NCBI RefSeq assembly: GCF_947179515.1
Contig: NC_067488.1
Coordinates: 37,803,342-37,867,341, forward strand
DNA: 64,000 bases
From: Apodemus sylvaticus
Taxonomy: Eukaryota > Chordata > Mammalia > Rodentia > Muridae
Direction: 5' to 3'
This document shows, piece by piece, positions 49,260-62,400 of this stretch; within the stretch, counting starts at the first letter, position 1; each line of letters begins with the position of its first letter. The notes beneath the pieces were generated by a model. That model did not search any database, was not told where the DNA came from, and worked only from the letters and a program-made list of their open reading frames with translations. A program made the translations under genes and the position numbers.

Positions 49260-51500
49260 CCACTACATTAAACATTTGTGTTTAACCTTTGAAGAAGCTC
49301 TCCAGGCATTGCCATACACAGCTGGTAAGCCCCTCTCTCTGGGCAAGTAAGTCAGGGAGATCACAAGTTCAAAAATGGGCCACACTGATAGAGAATTTGA
49401 AATTTTTGTGTTATATATAGGAGTTACACCTTAGAAAGGGGGAGGAGGAGAAGACAGAGGAGCCCTGTTGTTTTCAAAGTGGGAGTGCTGTTTAGAAATT
49501 TCACTAGGAATATGTCAAGCTTCTTAGGGATAATTTTGGTAAAACTGCACTTCCTTCTGTACTGACAGTCATTAACACTGAATATAGAATATAATGGCAT
49601 CTATTAAATGGAGATAACTCATGGTCTTGGATTTTAAGAGAAGATATTGTTTCATGTCAACCCCTCTGCTGTCTGTAAAATCATTACATCAAAGCTGCAG
49701 GCTACTTTGTGGTTTTTCTAACAGGGCAGATAGAAGGATTGATAGTAAAAACATGTTTGAGATTGAGACAGTAGAACACTGTGAACCTGCTCTAAGATGT
49801 TGATAAAGCATTTCTGATGCTGGCAACAGCTACAGACCTCAGTACCAAGAGTGCACCCCACCATGGACTCTGCACATTGACTTGGCTGACTAACACAACT
49901 GGAAATACAAACAAATGGACTTGATACACATTCAACCTTGGTCTCCTTTATGCCACAGAGTGCATATGCAGTGCCTCTCTCAGCTTCTCGGGTATTGCCC
50001 CCAAAAAACGATTTTATGGTTTGAAACTTGAGCACATAATCTTTTTTTCTTTTGAAGCTCATTCTTAGCAACCTGTCAGCCCCCTGATCTTCCAGAATGA
50101 GTCTTGAACCCTGTCCCATGCTCTCCTCCCCTGCAATCCACATACCACAGTTCTCCGCCTTGCATCTTGTTGTTGATTCTACCTGGAAAATCCAGTGTGT
50201 GGTTTGAGTACTATGTACAGAGAGGTCAGTTGTGAGATCTAGCTCTGCCACTGGCTGTGCGGGCATGAGCTGCTGCTTTGCAGCGTTCCTCTGAAACTTT
50301 ATATCTAACTGCTGGGATGATAGAACACTTGTGTCCTTTCCTGTGCATGCGGTGCAGTTAGGGAGTGACAGTTGGGTGCAGCCAGTGTAAAACGATGTCC
50401 CCTTTTGTTATTATCATTAGGTCTGTGTCATGATGTATAAGCACTTCACGCTCAGGCGTCACTGCATGTTGACTGAATAAATCATGTGATATCAGTGTCT
50501 CCAGGGAGAGAATCCTGCTATAATACTGTCAGTGGTGTCTCTGAGCAACCTCTCTGTTACACTTAGACTTTGCAGCACTCTCAAGAAAGATGCACTTTTC
50601 CAAACAGCGTTCCTAATGAGAAAGTAGAATTAACTTTGCCTAAATGTTCACAAAGAAAACTGAAGCCTGGCTTCTTCGTTTGCCTTCAAAGCCTGTTTCA
50701 TGGTAACTGTTCCCTTGATCTCTTCTGAAGTGGGTGCAGGAAAGATGGAAAACACCCCTGTAAGATGAAGACCTGGCTGTGTAGGAGGTCCATATGGCAT
50801 CGCCTAGCATCACAGTGGTGATGTCTGTTTGTGGTCTGTGAAACTCATACCAGCACAGTGCTAGGCTTCTGTGCGGAGGTCACCAGTGGTTCCTGGCAGT
50901 GGGAGGTCCTGACCAGCCAAGGATTGTTATCCTTTTACATGTTTTTTTTTTTCTGGTAATCTAGGTGAAAACAGTTTTTTCAATTATATGGCATCCTTTA
51001 AGTAGAGAGTACAGGACTCTTCTGTCCCAGTAGGAAGGGTGGCTGTGGTCTCTGGGTCAGGACTGAGCACACCCATATCCTTCTCTCAGATCTTTTGAGC
51101 TGTGTTACCATGAATCAGCCCAATAAGATATTTTGTATTATTTACTTATTTATCTATTTAATTATGAAGCAGAATGAAAAGCAGCTCCTGGCTAGTGAGA
51201 GGACATTTTGAAGCTTGAGGTCTAGACTTCAGATATCCTTGTCCATCCCTCTTCGAAGCAAATCAGCCTTCAGTTAGGAGCTTCCTGGAAGCTCCCCTCC
51301 TTGAGTTTTCCTGTCTCCATGACTACTTCCTCTGCAACAGGAGCCAGGAAGCCCCGGACTGGGCTGATATGTTATCACTGGCTCCCATGCCCATCCCTAG
51401 TGCAGCTGTCAGGAGTCCCCTGGTTAGGAAGAGGGAGTGCAGCTGCAGATATGACTCTGGTTAAAGGGGACTTGGCCACTCTTGGAAATGACAGACTCAG
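49260..51500. other. Mostly single-copy intron
   Basis: A possible MIR fragment in + orientation lies at 50235-50325 ('CTAGCTCTGCCACTGGCTGT'). The - strand carries a 182-codon ORF (50266 down to 49718) that I do not recognise and that overlaps this MIR-like patch. No splice or coding evidence supports it. Confidence 0.5.
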
Positions 51501-51625
51501 CAACACTCAGCAGCTTACAACCATCTATCATGCCCGGAAATTTGATGCCCTCTTTTAGCCCCTGAAGGTTCCAGACACATATGTGATACACATATACATA
51601 TGCAAGCAGAATATTCATTCTAGTA
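51500..51625 (+). repeat. B2/B3-type SINE 3' fragment
   Basis: The order 'CAGCTTACAACCATCTATCA', 'TTTGATGCCCTCTTTTAG' and 'CACATATACATATGCAAGCA' matches the 3' half of a B2/B3-type SINE. Confidence 0.55.
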
Positions 51626-52184
51626 TGATAAAAACAAACTTTTCAATAAAGAGCAAATGCATGTTAGCAGGCAGCCTATCTTGTTGGTTTTCTCCCTTGA
51701 CATAAAAATGAACTTATTTTATTTGCTAAGATAAAATGTACTTACAACAAAGAAATGTATACCTATTTGAAAGAAACAATCGAGTGCCTGGTTTCATGGG
51801 TATGTGACACAATGGGGGGTGTTTCCTGTACCTTAGATGTGTCTCTGACTTTTTCTCCTAGATTTGATCATGAGATTTTTAATTCCAGTAATCTCCTTTG
51901 TCAGCTGAAGTGACATGCCTTCTTTTTGAAGCACTCAGACGTATCACAGATTAGAGTGCAATGATTGATGGTTAAATTAGATGTTACAGTGAAGAGCAAG
52001 TGAGAGTAACTGGGCTTTTTCCCAACTTGTGGTAGCCTTGCCAGGGGCCTTGAATAGACAGATGACTTCGTGTCTCTGAAACTGCTTCTTCATCCTGTGT
52101 CAGACTGTAAGTCTTCGGCTGGCGTGCTTTCCCCCCTCTTTGTCTGGTTTGTTTATTACTTGCCAATGCAGACCTTTCTTCTTC

Positions 52185-52430
52185 GTAGAAATCTTTCTGT
52201 GTCCCCTAAAACTGCGTGGGCAGTCTTCCCCTCCGTGATCTACACAACTCTGATCTCCCAGGTTTTACAGCACCACACTGGACATACCCACTTGTTTGAT
52301 TTGTATGAGGGACTAGACATTAGACGCATTTCATTTATTTCAAAGACCAAGTTGTGTTTGCTGCTGTGTTCCCAAGGTAGACACATAGTAGGTGCTATGT
52401 ATCAGTTCAACAAGCTTGGAATGAGGAGGA
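52185..52430 (+). repeat. L2 3'-end relic
   Basis: The sequence follows the L2 3' end: a 'TTGTATGAGGGACTAGACAT' segment, 'GTTTGCTGCTGTGTTCCCAA', and 'GACACATAGTAGGTGCTATG', which corresponds to the L2 'TGGCACATAGTAGGTGCT' end. Confidence 0.5.
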
Positions 52431-52617
52431 TGCTGAAGAGGCATCCAGACCATCTCACACAGCACAGTGTGGGAGCTGCATGTGTCTGAAGGTGTTGCTT
52501 TCAAATAGATTTATACAATGAAATAGCCAAATCACTGGGAACGATGGCATGTTTAGAAGACCTAGCACAGTACATCACCTATAACAAGTTGGTTCCATGA
52601 CTACACTGCACTCCACA

Positions 52618-52925
52618 TGTATTAGTTATGTTCCTGTTACTGCCATAAAATGCCCTGACAAAATCCACTTATGGGTTACTTGGGCTCATGATTTGAGGGA
52701 AGGCATGGCAGCTGACCTCAGGACATCCTGTCAGGAAGTAGAGAATGATGGGTGTGGACGCTAGCTTGCCTTTGTATTCATTCCTGACCCCATCCCGTAG
52801 AATGTCACTGCCTTCATTTATGCTCAGTCATTTCACTTTGGCTAACCTAGTTTACAGGATGTCTCATAGCTGTGTCAGCAGGGTTGTCTCTGGGGTAATT
52901 CTAGATCATAGCAGACAGTTGTGGT
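52618..52925. repeat. Diverged interspersed repeat, family not assigned
   Basis: 'TGTTCCTGTTACTGCCATAA', 'AATGCCCTGACAAAA' and 'GACCTCAGGACATCC' recall a rodent repeat class that begins with a TGCTGTGATAAAACACC-type sequence. The later part is not clear to me. Confidence 0.3.
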
Positions 52926-53454
52926 TGCAATGGGTCCTCCATTAAGATAGGAGCCATGGATGCAGGCATCGTGATGTTCTCTGAGACATGTGTTTTCCAG
53001 GGTGTAAGCTTGTGCTTTGTTCTCTCTGTGGAAAACAGAGGAGAGAAAAAATGGTTCTGAGGCTCTCTGGGGAGATGAACTTTAAACAGAGAGTGAAACC
53101 TCCTGGCAGATACATTGGAGCGAGTGGCTGTGACAAGTGATCCAAGCTTAATAGCTGAGAGTCTTTGAAAATAATCATTTCTAGTCACTGACTTAGGACA
53201 GTGTAGCCTGAATGCCCATCGGTAGGCCACATGACCAATGATCAATTTCATCTTTCTGATTTGACAAAGTACCAGCCAGCATGTTCATATCATTTATAGC
53301 GCAGGTGACACTTTAAAGTGTTTCACAGTAGAAAGGGGCTGCAGGAGGCAACTGGTATCTTTGATTGGCATTTAAAACATTTTTATTAGACAAAGTGATT
53401 ATTACATCTGAAATGAGGCTTTACAACCTTAATTATAACAATCGGGTTAGGAAC

Positions 53455-53540
53455 AACAGCCGGCATTTATTTTGTATATAATGGCAGGCCAGTGGAAGTA
53501 CTTTGCATGTGTGAACTCTAATTACCCCACATTCGTCATC
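53455..53540 (-). repeat. MIR SINE fragment (reverse)
   Basis: 'GGCATTTATTTTGTATATAA', 'GAAGTACTTTGCATGTGTGA' and 'ACTCTAATTACCCC' match the reversed MIR 'ACTATGTGCCAGGCAC…TACATGTATTAACTCATTTAATCC' order. Confidence 0.45.
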
Positions 53541-54344
53541 AGCCTGCCATCTAAGCCACAGCTGCAGTGGTGACTTATGAAGCATTATAAGCCACTTTCT
53601 TCATTTTAGCATCCTTCCTTTCTGTCTGTGATTGAGCATTTTTTATGTCTGAGACACTTCTAGAAGTTGAATCTCCAAAGATGGAGCCACCTACTCAGAA
53701 TGGTGCCGCTTCCAACAGGGAAAACAAGATCAAGTCCCAACTGAGATGTTAAACCAAATCCTGGCAAGTTAGTCCTTAGCCATACCTAATCCTCGCACAG
53801 CTGTGTGAAACAGGTAGACGTGAGCTAGGCAGGCATTGGTCTGAGCCACACTGGAGCAGCAATGACTGGCATAGACTTTGAGGACCCACCCGGTGGGCTC
53901 CAGGAGCACGTGCATAGTCCATCCCCTTCCGATTGTCAGGCTCATGACAGCTTTATCCAAGTAAACCTACTCCTATTCAACTTTAAGAGACAATTTATAG
54001 AAAATCTAAATGGGATTGGGAAAGGCTAACAGTATCCCAGGGGTCGGCTACTATGATGGAGTAGTCATGGGCAAAAGCAGCTCTTGGGGTCCCTGTGCCC
54101 ACACATAAAGTGGTAGGATCTATGCCATGTGATGTGAGACCAACGCCAGCACATGTAGTACCTCGCGGAGTGTAGGGGCTAAAACCTGGGGTAGGAAAGC
54201 CTCTGCAGGAGGACATCCTCCTGACGTTTGCACCTTGCCCGAGTTAGGACCCCAGACTAGAATATAAGGCTGGGGAACATGGGGCTCTGAGCTCAGAGAA
54301 AGTGAGTGGGGCTTTTCCTAGACAGGAGTCTTGTGTCGTCCTGG

Positions 54345-54430
54345 CTCCACAGTGACCCAGTTTCATTACTCAAAGGAAATTTCTTAGTCTATCAGATCCA
54401 CATTTTTCAAGTCTGTGAAATAGGGATTAA
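54345..54430 (+). repeat. Possible MIR fragment
   Basis: 'CCACAGTGACCCAGTTTCAT' and 'AGTCTGTGAAATAGGGATTA' resemble the MIR 'CAGTTTCCTCATCTGTAAAATGGGGATA' region with an insertion. Confidence 0.35.
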
Positions 54431-54446
54431 ACTAAAAGAATTTTGA

Positions 54447-54712
54447 AGTGTGTGTGTGTGTGTGTGTGTGTGTCTATGTATATCTGTGTGTCTGTCAGTA
54501 TGTGTGCCAGTGTTTCTGTGTGTTTGTATCTGTTTGGATATATTCGGGTGAGTGCAGGTGCCCAAGGAAGCCAAAGGAGGGTCAGATCCCTTGGAGCTGG
54601 ATGCCCAGGGAGTTGTGAGCCCCTTCCCTTGGGCTCTGGTGACTGAGCCTGTGCCTTGGGTCAGTGTAGCAAGTACTTTTACGCACTGAACCACCTCCCC
54701 AGCCCTGCTCAG
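54447..54712 (-). repeat. (GT)n plus B3-type SINE (reverse)
   Basis: A GT run at 54449-54473 leads into GT-rich sequence and then a reversed B3: 'GAGTGCAGGTGCCCAAGGAA', 'GGTCAGATCCCTTGGAGCTG', 'AGCAAGTACTTTTACGCACT' and 'GAACCACCTCCCCAGCCC'. Confidence 0.8.
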
Positions 54713-54927
54713 GCCCTAAAGTATTTAGAAACCCCAAATAGGATTAGATAAGTCAAGCAGGTCATATTGTTTTTTCTGGAGTAATAACAACTTAAGTAAA
54801 TGAACTTTCTTCATAGAAATTCATGGTATATAAACTGACATTAATGCCATGTTAAAAAGTATATGTTAATACCTCTCAGCTTTATAAAAATAAAATTACT
54901 GTTAAATATTTCAATATAATCAGTGTA

Positions 54928-55142
54928 ATATTTTTAAAGACTTTATTTGTATGTAAATTATATGTATGTGCATATGTGAATATGTGCACATGAGTGCAGG
55001 TGCCCATGGAGACCTAAAGAGGGCATTGGATCCCCTGGGCTTGGAGTCCCTGGCACTTGTAATCTACCCGATATGGCAACCAAACTCAGGTCCTCTGCAA
55101 GAACAGCATGTTCTCTTAACCATTGAATCATCTCTTCAACCA

Positions 55143-55190
<48 letters not shown>
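54928..55190 (-). repeat. Second B3-type SINE (reverse) plus (GT)n
   Basis: The reversed B3 reads 'TTTTTAAAGACTTTATTTGT', 'GAGTGCAGGTGCCCATGGAG', 'GGTCCTCTGCAAGAACAGCA' and 'TGAATCATCTCTTCAACC'. It is followed at 55148-55189 by about 21 GT units. It lies about 215 bp from the previous B3, in the same orientation. Confidence 0.8.
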
Positions 55191-55191
<1 letters not shown>

Positions 55192-55624
55192 CAGTCACTA
55201 CTTATTATTGAAAGAGAAGGATTTTTCTCCTCTGTCATTTTCTAGTATGTTGAAAAATGGGTAAAACAGATTAAATATCATGATGGTTTTTAAGTTCCTT
55301 ATTCTTGGAGTGTAATAGTGATATTTAGGGGCGGGCTGCTTGCCTAACATGCCCAAGATACCTACTTCTTATTTATCACCTTTACAAAGTTTTATTTTGT
55401 ATCTTAAGAACAACATGATAAAATTGTTTGACAGTTTCTTTTGTTGCTCCTATCAGCCCCATGGTGGATATTCTGAGCAATGTGATATCTCTCAGCCAGA
55501 TTTAATAGTTCAGAAAGTTCAGGAAACTGAGCCTTCCCTTTTCCCGGCCTGATAGGGCTACTGCACCTTTCTCTTAGAGACAGGGATTTCCTGATTAGAC
55601 AATAAAATTGTCCTGGCCTTTTAA

Positions 55625-55650
55625 ATTGAACATTATTTATAATGTTCAAT
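55625..55650. repeat. Perfect 12-bp inverted repeat with 2-nt spacer
   Basis: ATTGAACATTAT and ATAATGTTCAAT are exact reverse complements separated by TT. The sequence could form a hairpin or cruciform in DNA and a hairpin in the pre-mRNA. Confidence 0.9.
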
Positions 55651-58600
55651 GCAGTAGAAATGCTGTAGATTCAGTTTTAGATTGTGGAAATGAGGAGAGC
55701 TTGCAGTAAAGCAATGTACAAGGATCCCATTCCCCATGCAGGTGTATTATGCTGATGCTGCACTCTTGTCTGTTATGTGTGCAGAAGCATTATGACTATA
55801 AAAAACAATGTGCATTCCCTTATTAGAAAAGACTTCATGGCTAAAAGTGCTCATACTCCTGTGAGCAGTCAGTGATTTGCAGTTTCTTTCGCATTAGAGA
55901 GTATGGTTTGCTACTACTGCCGTAATTATTGGTGAAGCACGACGAATTTACCCACATGGTTTGATGTAAATGTCAGCAGGATGGAAAAGACACATAGCAT
56001 CTCAAGTTTTTATTATCGTGACAACATTTTTACTTCGTGAATCCTGGGGGTCCCCAAGACACACATTGAAAAGCTGTGGCTCTGAGCCATTTAAAAGATG
56101 GAACAGTAACTGTAAGAGAAAGACGGATCATCCCTGGGTCAGGCAGCACCAGGATGGGGCAATTTGTCTAAATTGTGTTAGGCATGTGCATGCTTCGAAA
56201 GAAATGGATTGTCCTCTCACGCTGAGCTGTTGGTAAGCAGAAATGTCTGCTTTGCTTGTCTGTCACAGGGCACTGTATGAATTCAAGTGTGACTCCTCCA
56301 GTAGAGGGATAGGATTCCCCTGTTTCTCTTGAACGCATTTTGCAAAACACTGAAGATAGCCATAATTCCCCCACACTAGGTGCCACAGCCCTGAGGTGCA
56401 GGGTCCCTGTGGGAATGCAGGTGAGTGGGCTGCCTTGACTTCACTTAGAGCCTCTTTCATCGATTGTTACAACCTGATTTTGTGGCTTTTTATTCAATGT
56501 CCTCCTGAGGAAATGCCATTAAATATTATGAAAGAACTCTTAGGTAAAGAAGACTCTTATTGAAAGTAGATTGAATTTTTTTTAGCTATTTACCCCGAAG
56601 GAATTTCAGATATTCACTTATCTGTGATAATGGAAAAGTAAGAATACTCCCAAAATTTCATTTGAAATATTACTTTTCATTTAGTCTGCTTTATCTATAG
56701 AAATTCTTCACTGTTAGTATAAGGATTAATGGCTCTTAGTAGAATAGAAACACTGAACAGGGACATTGCTCTAGATCAATAGCTTATGTCACATAATAAG
56801 AATTTACCAACTATTAGCTTAAACATTAATTTGATGATAATATATTCAGGAAGATCTTCCTTAAAGAGACAAACCAAATAACTGGAAAAATCAGCCTTGA
56901 AAATTCTATCCCAAAGATGTATTGCGTAGTCATCTGACCTGGAGAGGGATTCAGCAGTGCTACTGTCTGAAGTTGTCAGAACTACAGGAACAAGGAATAG
57001 TTTCAGAGTTCACTGAGAATTCACTGAGGTGCAGACCGCTTCCGGTCCCCATGCTCATGTCCAGCTGTGGGTATCCCTGATTCTGGAGTTCTGATGTGTG
57101 ATGTAGTCCTGAGAAGCAATGTGAATGGCAAGCTTATGTCATCTGTCACGTTGTTCTGAGGAGTAAATGGTGTCCCCCCCCACTCACAGATTTGCAGAAT
57201 TAGGACTTGAATGATTAGTAAATTTAAATGGAGTACAAAGAAAAGCACAGAGCTGAATGAAAATATGCATCAGTTCCACCTGCCACCCATCCTTCCTTGA
57301 ATCTTGCCCCATGAACTCTCAGAAAGTCTTAAAAGATTCCCAAAGAAAGAATGAGGAAACAGATCAACCCACAGGGTGGAGCAGGAGATGGCAAAACCTT
57401 ATTCAATAGAAGGGTACTATGAAGAGTGAGCAGCTAGGGGTAGGGCTCTCACACAGGAGGCCAGGACTGAGGGAGCCTTCTCAGGTGCTTCTAAGAGCTA
57501 CTTCTAAAGCAGTGTCTGCCTGGCTTGGTCTCCAGTGCCCATCAATGCAGAGTAGTGTCTGCACAAGACCACGGGTCTGGTAATACCATGCTCTAGGAGA
57601 CCCATGAGACACCCCCTCAAACAGATAAGCAATTTGAATATCCCACTTCATATAATACTCTGACCCCTTTCTACCACAAGAAAGTATTTTAAGTAAGGGT
57701 GTGTGAGTGAGTGTGTGCATGTTTGTATGGGTGTTTTATTGACAGACAAGCAAGCTGAGAACCTGAGAAGCAAGAATTCATGCATTGCCAAAATTTGCAA
57801 AGCTTTTTGGAAACACGAGACCCAGCACACTAAAAGTGGCATACCTTGAGAGAACAATCCTCATAGGCTGGGGGATTTGGTAATTACTAGCCATGTGGAT
57901 AAGAAGACATGGCCCATAATGACCAAACCAGCTCTGAAGTGGGATGGAGATGGTAAGGCCAAAAAAAGCAATAGGGGGAAAAAAAATGTACAGCGGCCAA
58001 GAGATGAAGGATTGCGTCTCCCACTTGAGAAGGAGCCCAGCAGACTGCCAGAGTAGGAAAACACAGTTGGGGGTGTATAGGTGCCAGTGGACAGGGTCCA
58101 GGGTCATCTGGGAAATCGGCCTCTCTGGACATGCTGTCCCACGTCACTTTGATATGGGAAGACCCATCTTAATGGTAGACGGGGGACTCGTCTACATGAA
58201 CTCCGCAAATGGAGCTGAGAATTAGCTTGCATCGATCCCTGTCTCCTGACTGCTCTGACCATGTTGCCACGGTGGACTGACCACACATTCTGGACCAGAA
58301 CCCATATGAATCCTTTCTCCCTTAAATTGCCCTTGTCAGTGTATTTCATCACAGCCACATCGGGAAAGAAACTAAGTCAGGAACAAGAATTTTTAGAAAG
58401 AAGAAAGATTTCTAAAAACAAAGGTAGTTTTCTAGTCGCTGCAAAGGGCATAACAGCTGCCGAAGAAGTAGGCTGGCCATGTGTCATGTATGCAGAGAGG
58501 AGGTGAAGAATTGCAAGCCACAAGCCGTCCGTGTGCCACTCAGCTGTCTGCAGGGTCATTGCCAGACTCCGCAGCTTTGCAGGTGTGAGGGATGCAGCCT

Positions 58601-59284
58601 GCTGTGAGCATCCAGTTGACCCAACTGACCTTCCAGCCTCGTTCTTCTCGTGGCCATTCTCGTACAGTAAGGTTAACCTCAGACAGCTTCACTTTTGAAG
58701 AATAAAAAGAAATTAATATTATGTACTTTAGAGGTTTGTGGAGCAGTGTCTGCTATATGGTATATATAATATGACCATAGATTAAACATGTAGCTATATA
58801 TTAGGCACTAATGCCTTCCATATAGTAGGTAAATTAGGAATTTTCTTTCAAGAATCCAAGAAGTCCAATCCCATTTATTTCTTCCTGCTTTCCTCCAGCA
58901 CTATCCCGGGCTCCTCTCAGACAGCTGTGTTGAATAGTCTTCTCTTTCCCTTCTTACCTCAGAGGAGGCTGTGTGGGACATCCATATCCCTGTGCTGCTG
59001 ACAGGAACAGATTCGACACCTTGTTTCTTTGTCTGAATTTTCAGCTCAGTGTCTAGTACAGGCAAAGATACCATTTGTGGGTTTTTTTTTTTTTTGAATG
59101 CCTGATTCTACTCAGGATCTAATTTTATTTTGTCAAGATCCTTCTACACGCACAAAGCAACAAGCTTTCAGCATTTCTGTCTTATCCCTTTAGAACAGGA
59201 GGAGAAATAGATGCCTCTCCTTTAGCATTACTACTCATAACCTTGTGTCTTCCCAGATTGTCTGGATAGTTTTCTCAACTATAA
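55651..59284. other. Single-copy intron, nothing assigned
   Basis: Overlapping short ORFs on both strands around 57480-58560 have no recognisable domain. I see no repeat family. A T run lies at 59082-59094. Confidence 0.5.
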
Positions 59285-59420
59285 TCTCACCATTTATTCA
59301 TTCATTCATTCATTCATTCATTCACTCATTCAGTATATTAAGCTAATATTCAGTGAGTTGTACCTTCTGTGTCCTGGACATTGTTCTGAGGGAAGCTGAG
59401 CCTTATTACTGACTAGAACA
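59285..59420 (-). repeat. (ATTC)n and L2-like relic (reverse)
   Basis: A run of ATTC units (59295-59331) is followed by 'AGTATATTAAGCTAATATTC', 'TGTACCTTCTGTGTCCTGGA' and 'CATTGTTCTGAGGGAAG'. This is like the reversed end of old mammalian L2-type sequence ('TTATTGAGTACCTACTGTGTGCCAGGCACTGTTC'). Confidence 0.45.
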
Positions 59421-62400
59421 AACACTTAAACCTTTCTCACGGGTCTTGCCTTCTCACTCAACTGAGATGAGATGGAGAAGTGTTGTCTGTATCAGTTGGA
59501 GTGCTGTGCCCTAGAGTGAGATGAAGGACCAGAGTTGAAGGCATGGAGAGATGGGTGTAGCAGTCTTCCTGCAGCCCTGGCAGGCATGGTGCAAGCATCC
59601 TTGAAGGTATGCAGCTGCACAGGAGTCTCCAGACTTCTTGCTCTCAGCACACTAGACAGATTTGTCCTGGTTAAGAGTTAGTGGTGTTTGGGTGGTCAGA
59701 TTGAGGGAGGAGCTAAGAAGGCTGATGTGATGTGGAGGGTGTTTTTAGTTTGAAGTGTATTTTAGAAGTTTAGATGTTAAAAGGCAATCAGCACATAAAT
59801 AGAAATCTTAGAAGAAACACCGTAAAAGATGGTGTAAAATTGAGAGGTTTGGGTATTCAGATTTTACTTAAAGTGGCTACATAAAATCACCAAGGGGTTC
59901 TTGTAAATAGGAAAAGAGGACTGACGTCTGAGCTTAGATGCTCCAACCTGACAGATCTAAGAGGAATTGTCAGGCTTATGGCCAGGTGACACCAGTGGTA
60001 GAAAAGAGGCAAGAAGTTCCTTGTCCTCCACAGAGCCAAATGTCTGAGGGGACAGGGGATGGTGAGATGGTTTCCAGTGACTGCCTTGCCCTGCCAGAAA
60101 CTAAGAGAGGAAACCACAGAAAGAACCTTAAGAATCAGAATTATTTTGTGTTCAAATGGCATGATCCTCAGGCATGCCACAAAGGTGATTCATGAAGGGA
60201 AGAGTTCTGAGGATCTACAGAGCAGAACATTATGTATACAGACCCCGAAACCAATAGGCCTCAGGGTCGGTGACCTGCTGGAGATATACTGCGCAGTGTT
60301 TGCACACGAATGCAGTACTGTAGTTGTGCATGTGTGCAGGAGACACAGCTAATGCAGAATGCTTGCCTTTCTTCCCAGCTCAGGCTTCAGGCGGTTAGCA
60401 CAAGGAGGAAAGAGCTGCCTCAGTTTCCCCTTGTGAAGAGTTTCAGAGACTGAGCTGGAGGAAGGATGAGGTGTTTGGAGCAAATACTTCCTAAGGCCTG
60501 CTCGCAGGCATACAACAACACTGAGGGCTTCCTTTGCTGATAGAAATATAAGAAGAAACTAGTAAAATTGGCCCAGTGACTCTAAAGTAGAAATCAGTGG
60601 AAAGATCTAACCACCAGGTTTAAGGACCGAGGAAGTTACTATGAAGCCTTCCTTCTTTACCTAAGGGGTGATCTAGGAAAAGGGGGCGCAGCCGTTTGTA
60701 GTCTGTGTTCACTGCATGCTGCACATGCTTCCTTCTGGAAGGAGGACAGAAGCCGTGAGCTATTCCAGCCGGTGCCCTGAGCTCCCTCAGAAGAGGTCAT
60801 AGGCTCGTGCTATCCTGTAGCGCTCAGGCTTGTTCATTGACTTGGGTGATGGAAACAAGGAACATTCTAAAGGTTTTAAGAATGTGTGAGCTCACTCCTA
60901 GTAAACTGAGGAAAAGGAGTCGGTAGAGTGGGGTGGAGCTGTTGCGAGCTAGCCCACTGCCTTACTGGCAGCTTCTCTAGACAGGAGCTCTGCTGCGCTT
61001 CTGTGATCATGGTACTGGGGGCAGGAGTGGAGCGGTCTGCAGAGGTGGCGAAAGGCCCACTCCTAACTTCCCCATGAGGGAGAAGCTAACCTGTGTCTTT
61101 TCTGATGCAGTGTGGACTCTTCATCCTCACCCGTTTGTTTGTTTGTTTGTTTGTTTGTTGTTTTCTGTTTGTTTTTATTAATATTGTAAGTTGGGTCCTT
61201 AAATGGGATTTTTTAGTGTTTGTGTTCCCTCTGCGATGACATGGCTTTTAGTTTAGCCATGGGAAATAGGACACATCTCTGGCTAATAGGCATTTGAGGC
61301 ACACGAAATGAAATGCCATGGAAGCAATTCTGATGGCGCTGACAGGTAGGAGAATGGGGTGCAGCTGCTCCCGCTCCACAGCCTGATGACAGTCCTGCAA
61401 TAAATAATCAGAAACTGGGTGAAGTGATAGCAAATGCCAATTTAAAGTTTTCACTTGTCAAAACTAAGATTGTCTTATCACCAAACCAATGCTGGGCCAA
61501 ATGATGCTGCCTTTTATCCTCCTGATCACTGGAAAATGTTCACAGTCTGACCCCACACTGAGGTGTGTGTGCTCCTCACAGATAATTCCCAGCCTGCGTG
61601 GATGTTCATTACCAGTGACGTCATTTAATCAAGGCAGTGGTTGTTACACTCTTGGTTTATTAGTCTCAGTGCCTGTCTGTCATGTCTGCTCTGAGGTAAC
61701 CATTTGGGAGTTGTCTGAGGAAAGGAAGCCCTTTCAGTTTTGTGAAGGGCAGTCTGAGCTTATCTGTACACCAGGTTCAAATTTTTAAGAACCATGAAGT
61801 TGATTTGTTTAAGGGGCTATTATAATATTGCCTCTGACTCTGGAAAAGAAAAACACGACTCAGTGAAATTTAGTTTCTTGGTGGCATTATTCATCCATTT
61901 CTTTGCAATAAATTAAGGTGATTTGACTCATTTGGAATCATATTCAGTGACTGCGCCTTGAGGGGCACCACAGGATCTAGGCAGCCCAGCCCAGTGGAAC
62001 TGTCACTTGACTGTGTGTATATATGCAGGAGTAACTTCATCAGGGACTCTGCAGACAGAGGCCAGAGTTCAGACACCACGGGGGTCTTGATGATGTTGGA
62101 TGAGACATCAGCATTGCCTTTAAACCTTTGGCTGCGCTGAGTTTCTGCCATTGTCATTAAATGTTATATAAAAGGGCCTTGTTTGTTCTCTTGCTAAATG
62201 TTGGGTTTGGTTTTTTGTTTTGTTTTGTGTTATTTTGTTTTTGTTGTTCGTCTTTCTGAATGTGGAGACCTATCACTTTTTTTCCAGCTTGGTTCTTCTC
62301 ACTGGAAATGGTCATTGTGCCTCAGGGAAAGTTAGGCCTACAAAAGGAGGAGGAGAGAGAGCAGAATCTAGAGAAAAATAAAGCTGTGAGCAGTTACTAA

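Noticed and set aside
49718..50266. 182-codon ORF on the - strand, the longest outside L1 sequence
   Set aside because: I recognise no domain. The composition is ordinary, it overlaps a MIR-like patch, and there is no splice, promoter or polyadenylation context. It is most simply a chance ORF.
54447..55190. Two same-orientation B3 SINEs with GT arrays considered as a duplication
   Set aside because: The bodies differ at many positions and the GT runs are on opposite sides, so two independent insertions are more likely.
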